Shown here: one piece after another, positions 6,306 through 7,803 of the stretch
How the letters are laid out: each line of letters opens with the position of its first letter
How positions within the stretch are numbered: the first letter of the stretch is position 1
From: an uncultured Porphyromonadaceae bacterium
GTDB taxonomy: Bacteria; Bacteroidota; Bacteroidia; Bacteroidales; Muribaculaceae
Reading direction: 5' to 3'
Length of the DNA stretch: 7,803 nt
NCBI GenBank assembly: GCA_947178685.1
Contig: CAMWZE010000063.1
Location: forward strand, 1-7,803
Position numbers and translations under genes: made by a program
The notes under the pieces: model-generated
The model's input: the letters and a program-made list of their open reading frames with translations, nothing else
Databases searched by the model: none
What the model was told of the DNA's origin: nothing

Positions 6306-7709
6306 ATGAAAACAAAACTATCAGTAGTGGGTATCGGCCCCGGTGGAATCGGCGACATGACATCGAGAGCTATGGAGATACTGAAAAACAGCAAGGTTAT
6401 TGTCGGGTATAAATATTACATACCATTCATCTCTTCATTTATAGGCGATGATGTAGAGATAATTCAAAATGGTATGCGACAGGAACAGGCCCGTATTGAA
6501 AAAGCCTTTGAAATCGCCGAGAGTGGTCGGGATGTATGTGTAATAAGCTCCGGCGACTCCGGGATATACGGTATGGCACCTCTTGTGTATGAATTGCTCA
6601 AAGAACGAGGAAGCGATATTGAAATTGAAGTTGTGCCCGGAATAAGTGCATTTCAAAAAGCGGCATCATTGCTCGGGGCTCCTATAGGCCACGATTTTTG
6701 CGTTGTCTCACTTAGCGACCTGATGACCCCCTGGGAAGTAATCGAGAAAAGAATCAAAGCAGCGGCTGAAGCTGATTTTGTCACTGCGGTGTATAATCCT
6801 AAAAGTCATGGAAGATATTGGGAGCTTCATCGTTTGAAAGAGATTTTTTTGGAGGTAAGACATCCCGACACCCCCGTGGGCTATGTGCGTCAGGCAGGAA
6901 GAGACGAGGAGAAGATTAATATCACTACCCTTGGCTGCTTTAATCCTGAAGATGTGGATATGTTTACCGTTATTATAATCGGTAATTCCCAATCTTATAC
7001 CTATGGCAATAATGTGATTACTCCAAGGGGTTATTTCAAACCGGATGATATGAAGCATACCGGGCTGGGACAATCCATAATGATCAAGAGCTTTCGAACC
7101 ATCGAACGTGAGCTTCAACACCCCGACATCCCTCTCAATCTCAAATGGCCCTTGCTCCATGCAATCCACACTACTGCTGATTTTGATATGGAGAACGTGG
7201 TTAAAGTCGATGAGAATGCCTTGGAAAAAATATACACTGCCTTAACCACGGAGGGAGTGAAAACCATAATTACCGATGTGACAATGGCTGCTTCCGGAAT
7301 ACGCAAAGGAGCTTTGGAGAGACTGGGGATATCTACCAAATGCTATCTCTCAGATCCCAAGACAGCCGATATGGCAGAAAAACTTGGTTTAACCCGCACA
7401 CAGGCAGGAATAAGGCTCGCTGCGGAGGAGCATCCGGATGCTTTGTATGTGTTTGGAAATGCTCCGACGGCCTTAATGGAACTATGTGCTCTTATACGGG
7501 CAGGGAAATCGAAACCATGTGGCATAATTGCCGCTCCGGTTGGATTTGTACATGTGTGTGAAAGCAAGCACATGGTAAAACCATTTAAAGATATACCCAA
7601 AATAATTGTGGAAGGACGCAAAGGGGGTAGCAATCTTGCTGCCACTCTTGTCAATGCAATTCTATGCTGGCCGGATGCCATTAACTTAAATCCAGGAAGA
7701 GATGTCTGA
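6306..7709 (+). CDS. cobJ: Bifunctional precorrin-3B C17-methyltransferase / precorrin-8X methylmutase (CobJ/CbiH-CbiC fusion)
   Basis: A 467-residue cytoplasmic enzyme joining two steps of corrin-ring synthesis. Residues 1 to about 245 are an SAM-dependent tetrapyrrole methylase of the CobJ/CbiH type: VVGIGPGG (7-14), SSGDSGIYGM (81-90), VVPGISA (109-115) and VYNPKS (162-167). This domain methylates C17 and contracts the ring. After a linker (about ITPRGYF), residues from about 255 to 467 are CbiC/CobH, the methylmutase that moves the C11 methyl to C12 to give hydrogenobyrinate or cobyrinate: HTTADFD with His288 as the probable catalytic base, DVTMAASGIRKG, GNAPTALMEL, and PVGFVHVCESK. Both halves look complete. 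The two reactions are not consecutive in the pathway. As this seems to be an anaerobe, the cobalt-first (CbiH) route is likelier, but sequence here does not decide it. The ATG follows the ATPase stop with no gap; the last 8 bp overlap the next gene. Confidence 0.92.
   Translation: MKTKLSVVGIGPGGIGDMTSRAMEILKNSKVIVGYKYYIPFISSFIGDDVEIIQNGMRQEQARIEKAFEIAESGRDVCVISSGDSGIYGMAPLVYELLKERGSDIEIEVVPGISAFQKAASLLGAPIGHDFCVVSLSDLMTPWEVIEKRIKAAAEADFVTAVYNPKSHGRYWELHRLKEIFLEVRHPDTPVGYVRQAGRDEEKINITTLGCFNPEDVDMFTVIIIGNSQSYTYGNNVITPRGYFKPDDMKHTGLGQSIMIKSFRTIERELQHPDIPLNLKWPLLHAIHTTADFDMENVVKVDENALEKIYTALTTEGVKTIITDVTMAASGIRKGALERLGISTKCYLSDPKTADMAEKLGLTRTQAGIRLAAEEHPDALYVFGNAPTALMELCALIRAGKSKPCGIIAAPVGFVHVCESKHMVKPFKDIPKIIVEGRKGGSNLAATLVNAILCWPDAINLNPGRDV
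7694..7699 (+). promoter_or_regulatory. Shine-Dalgarno-like site before the CbiE start
   Basis: AGGAAG lies 2 bases before the ATG at 7702, inside the end of the fusion gene. The core AGGA is 4 bases from the start, which is short. It stands out because the other starts in this window lack such a purine run, but with the 8-bp gene overlap the start could also be used by ribosome re-initiation. Confidence 0.3.
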
Positions 7710-7803
7710 AAAATCATTTGCAGTAGTTGGTATCTCTGACAGTACCAATCCGGAATTTCCTTCAGAGGTCAGAAAGATAATTGCCGGCAGTCGTATCTTT
7801 TCG
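7702..7803 (+). CDS. cbiE: Precorrin-6Y / cobalt-precorrin-7 C5-methyltransferase (CbiE/CobL), N-terminal fragment
   Basis: The first 34 codons of a gene cut by the right edge. The peptide begins MSEKSFAVVGISDSTNPEF and continues to an I-I-A-G-S-R-I-F-S stretch. A first beta strand running into 'V-V-G-I-S-D', then a short 'xxP-x-F' turn, then 'V-x-x-I-I-x-x-x-x-I-F' is the N-terminal pattern of CbiE, the SAM-dependent methylase that acts at C5 late in corrin-ring synthesis. In many genomes it is fused to CbiT (C15 methylation and decarboxylation) as CobL; that part would lie outside the window. The ATG is chosen because it opens directly on this strand and overlaps the fusion gene's end by 8 bp, fitting the tight spacing of the operon. 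The fragment is short, so the exact family member is likely rather than certain. Confidence 0.75.
   Translation, partial: MSEKSFAVVGISDSTNPEFPSEVRKIIAGSRIFS

Noticed and set aside
6708..7169. 153-codon open frame on the - strand within the fusion enzyme
   Set aside because: It lies entirely opposite intact CobJ and CbiC domains and resembles no known protein.
7340..7561. Second + strand open frame overlapping the CbiC half, as a possible frameshift or split gene
   Set aside because: The CbiC motifs run continuously in the fusion frame from about 7060 to the stop; the other frame is a cysteine- and tryptophan-rich shadow with no family pattern.

Overview
The window looks like part of one co-directional (+ strand) operon from a Bacteroidales-type gut anaerobe. 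The evidence is a TonB-dependent receptor next to an acidic-tagged surface lipoprotein of the DUF4374 family, few Shine-Dalgarno-like sites before the starts, moderate G+C content, and close resemblance of each protein to Bacteroides/Muribaculaceae-type relatives. I cannot place the genus.

Layout. Positions 1-174 are the last 57 codons of a TonB-dependent outer-membrane receptor. After 21 bp comes a DUF4374 lipoprotein (196-1521). A 96-bp gap then holds a strong 17-pair hairpin (1550-1590). From 1618 to the right edge the genes are packed almost without spacing: a four-helix PepSY-type membrane protein with membrane-flanking histidines, a lipoprotein substrate-binding protein, a FecCD/BtuC-type permease, its ATPase with a C-terminal extension, a CobJ/CbiH-CbiC fusion enzyme for corrin-ring synthesis, and the first 34 codons of a CbiE/CobL-type methyltransferase that runs off the edge. 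Junctions are 4 bp, ATGA overlap, TAATG overlap, zero spacing, and an 8-bp overlap. No gene is seen on the - strand and there is no gene-free stretch over 300 bases.

How the parts may work together. Receptor, surface lipoprotein and PepSY protein have the same three-part make-up as the Bacteroides xenosiderophore system XusABC, as I recall it from the literature. The lipoprotein would present a metal chelate to the receptor. The PepSY protein would reduce or release the metal at the inner membrane. The ABC transporter would bring metal or chelate into the cytoplasm. Placing this module directly ahead of corrin-ring genes suggests that the cargo serves cobalamin synthesis, for example cobalt carried on a chelator or a corrinoid/tetrapyrrole, rather than iron alone. 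The gene families are read from sequence; the cargo is inference. Upstream control (such as a cobalamin riboswitch) would lie left of the window and cannot be seen.
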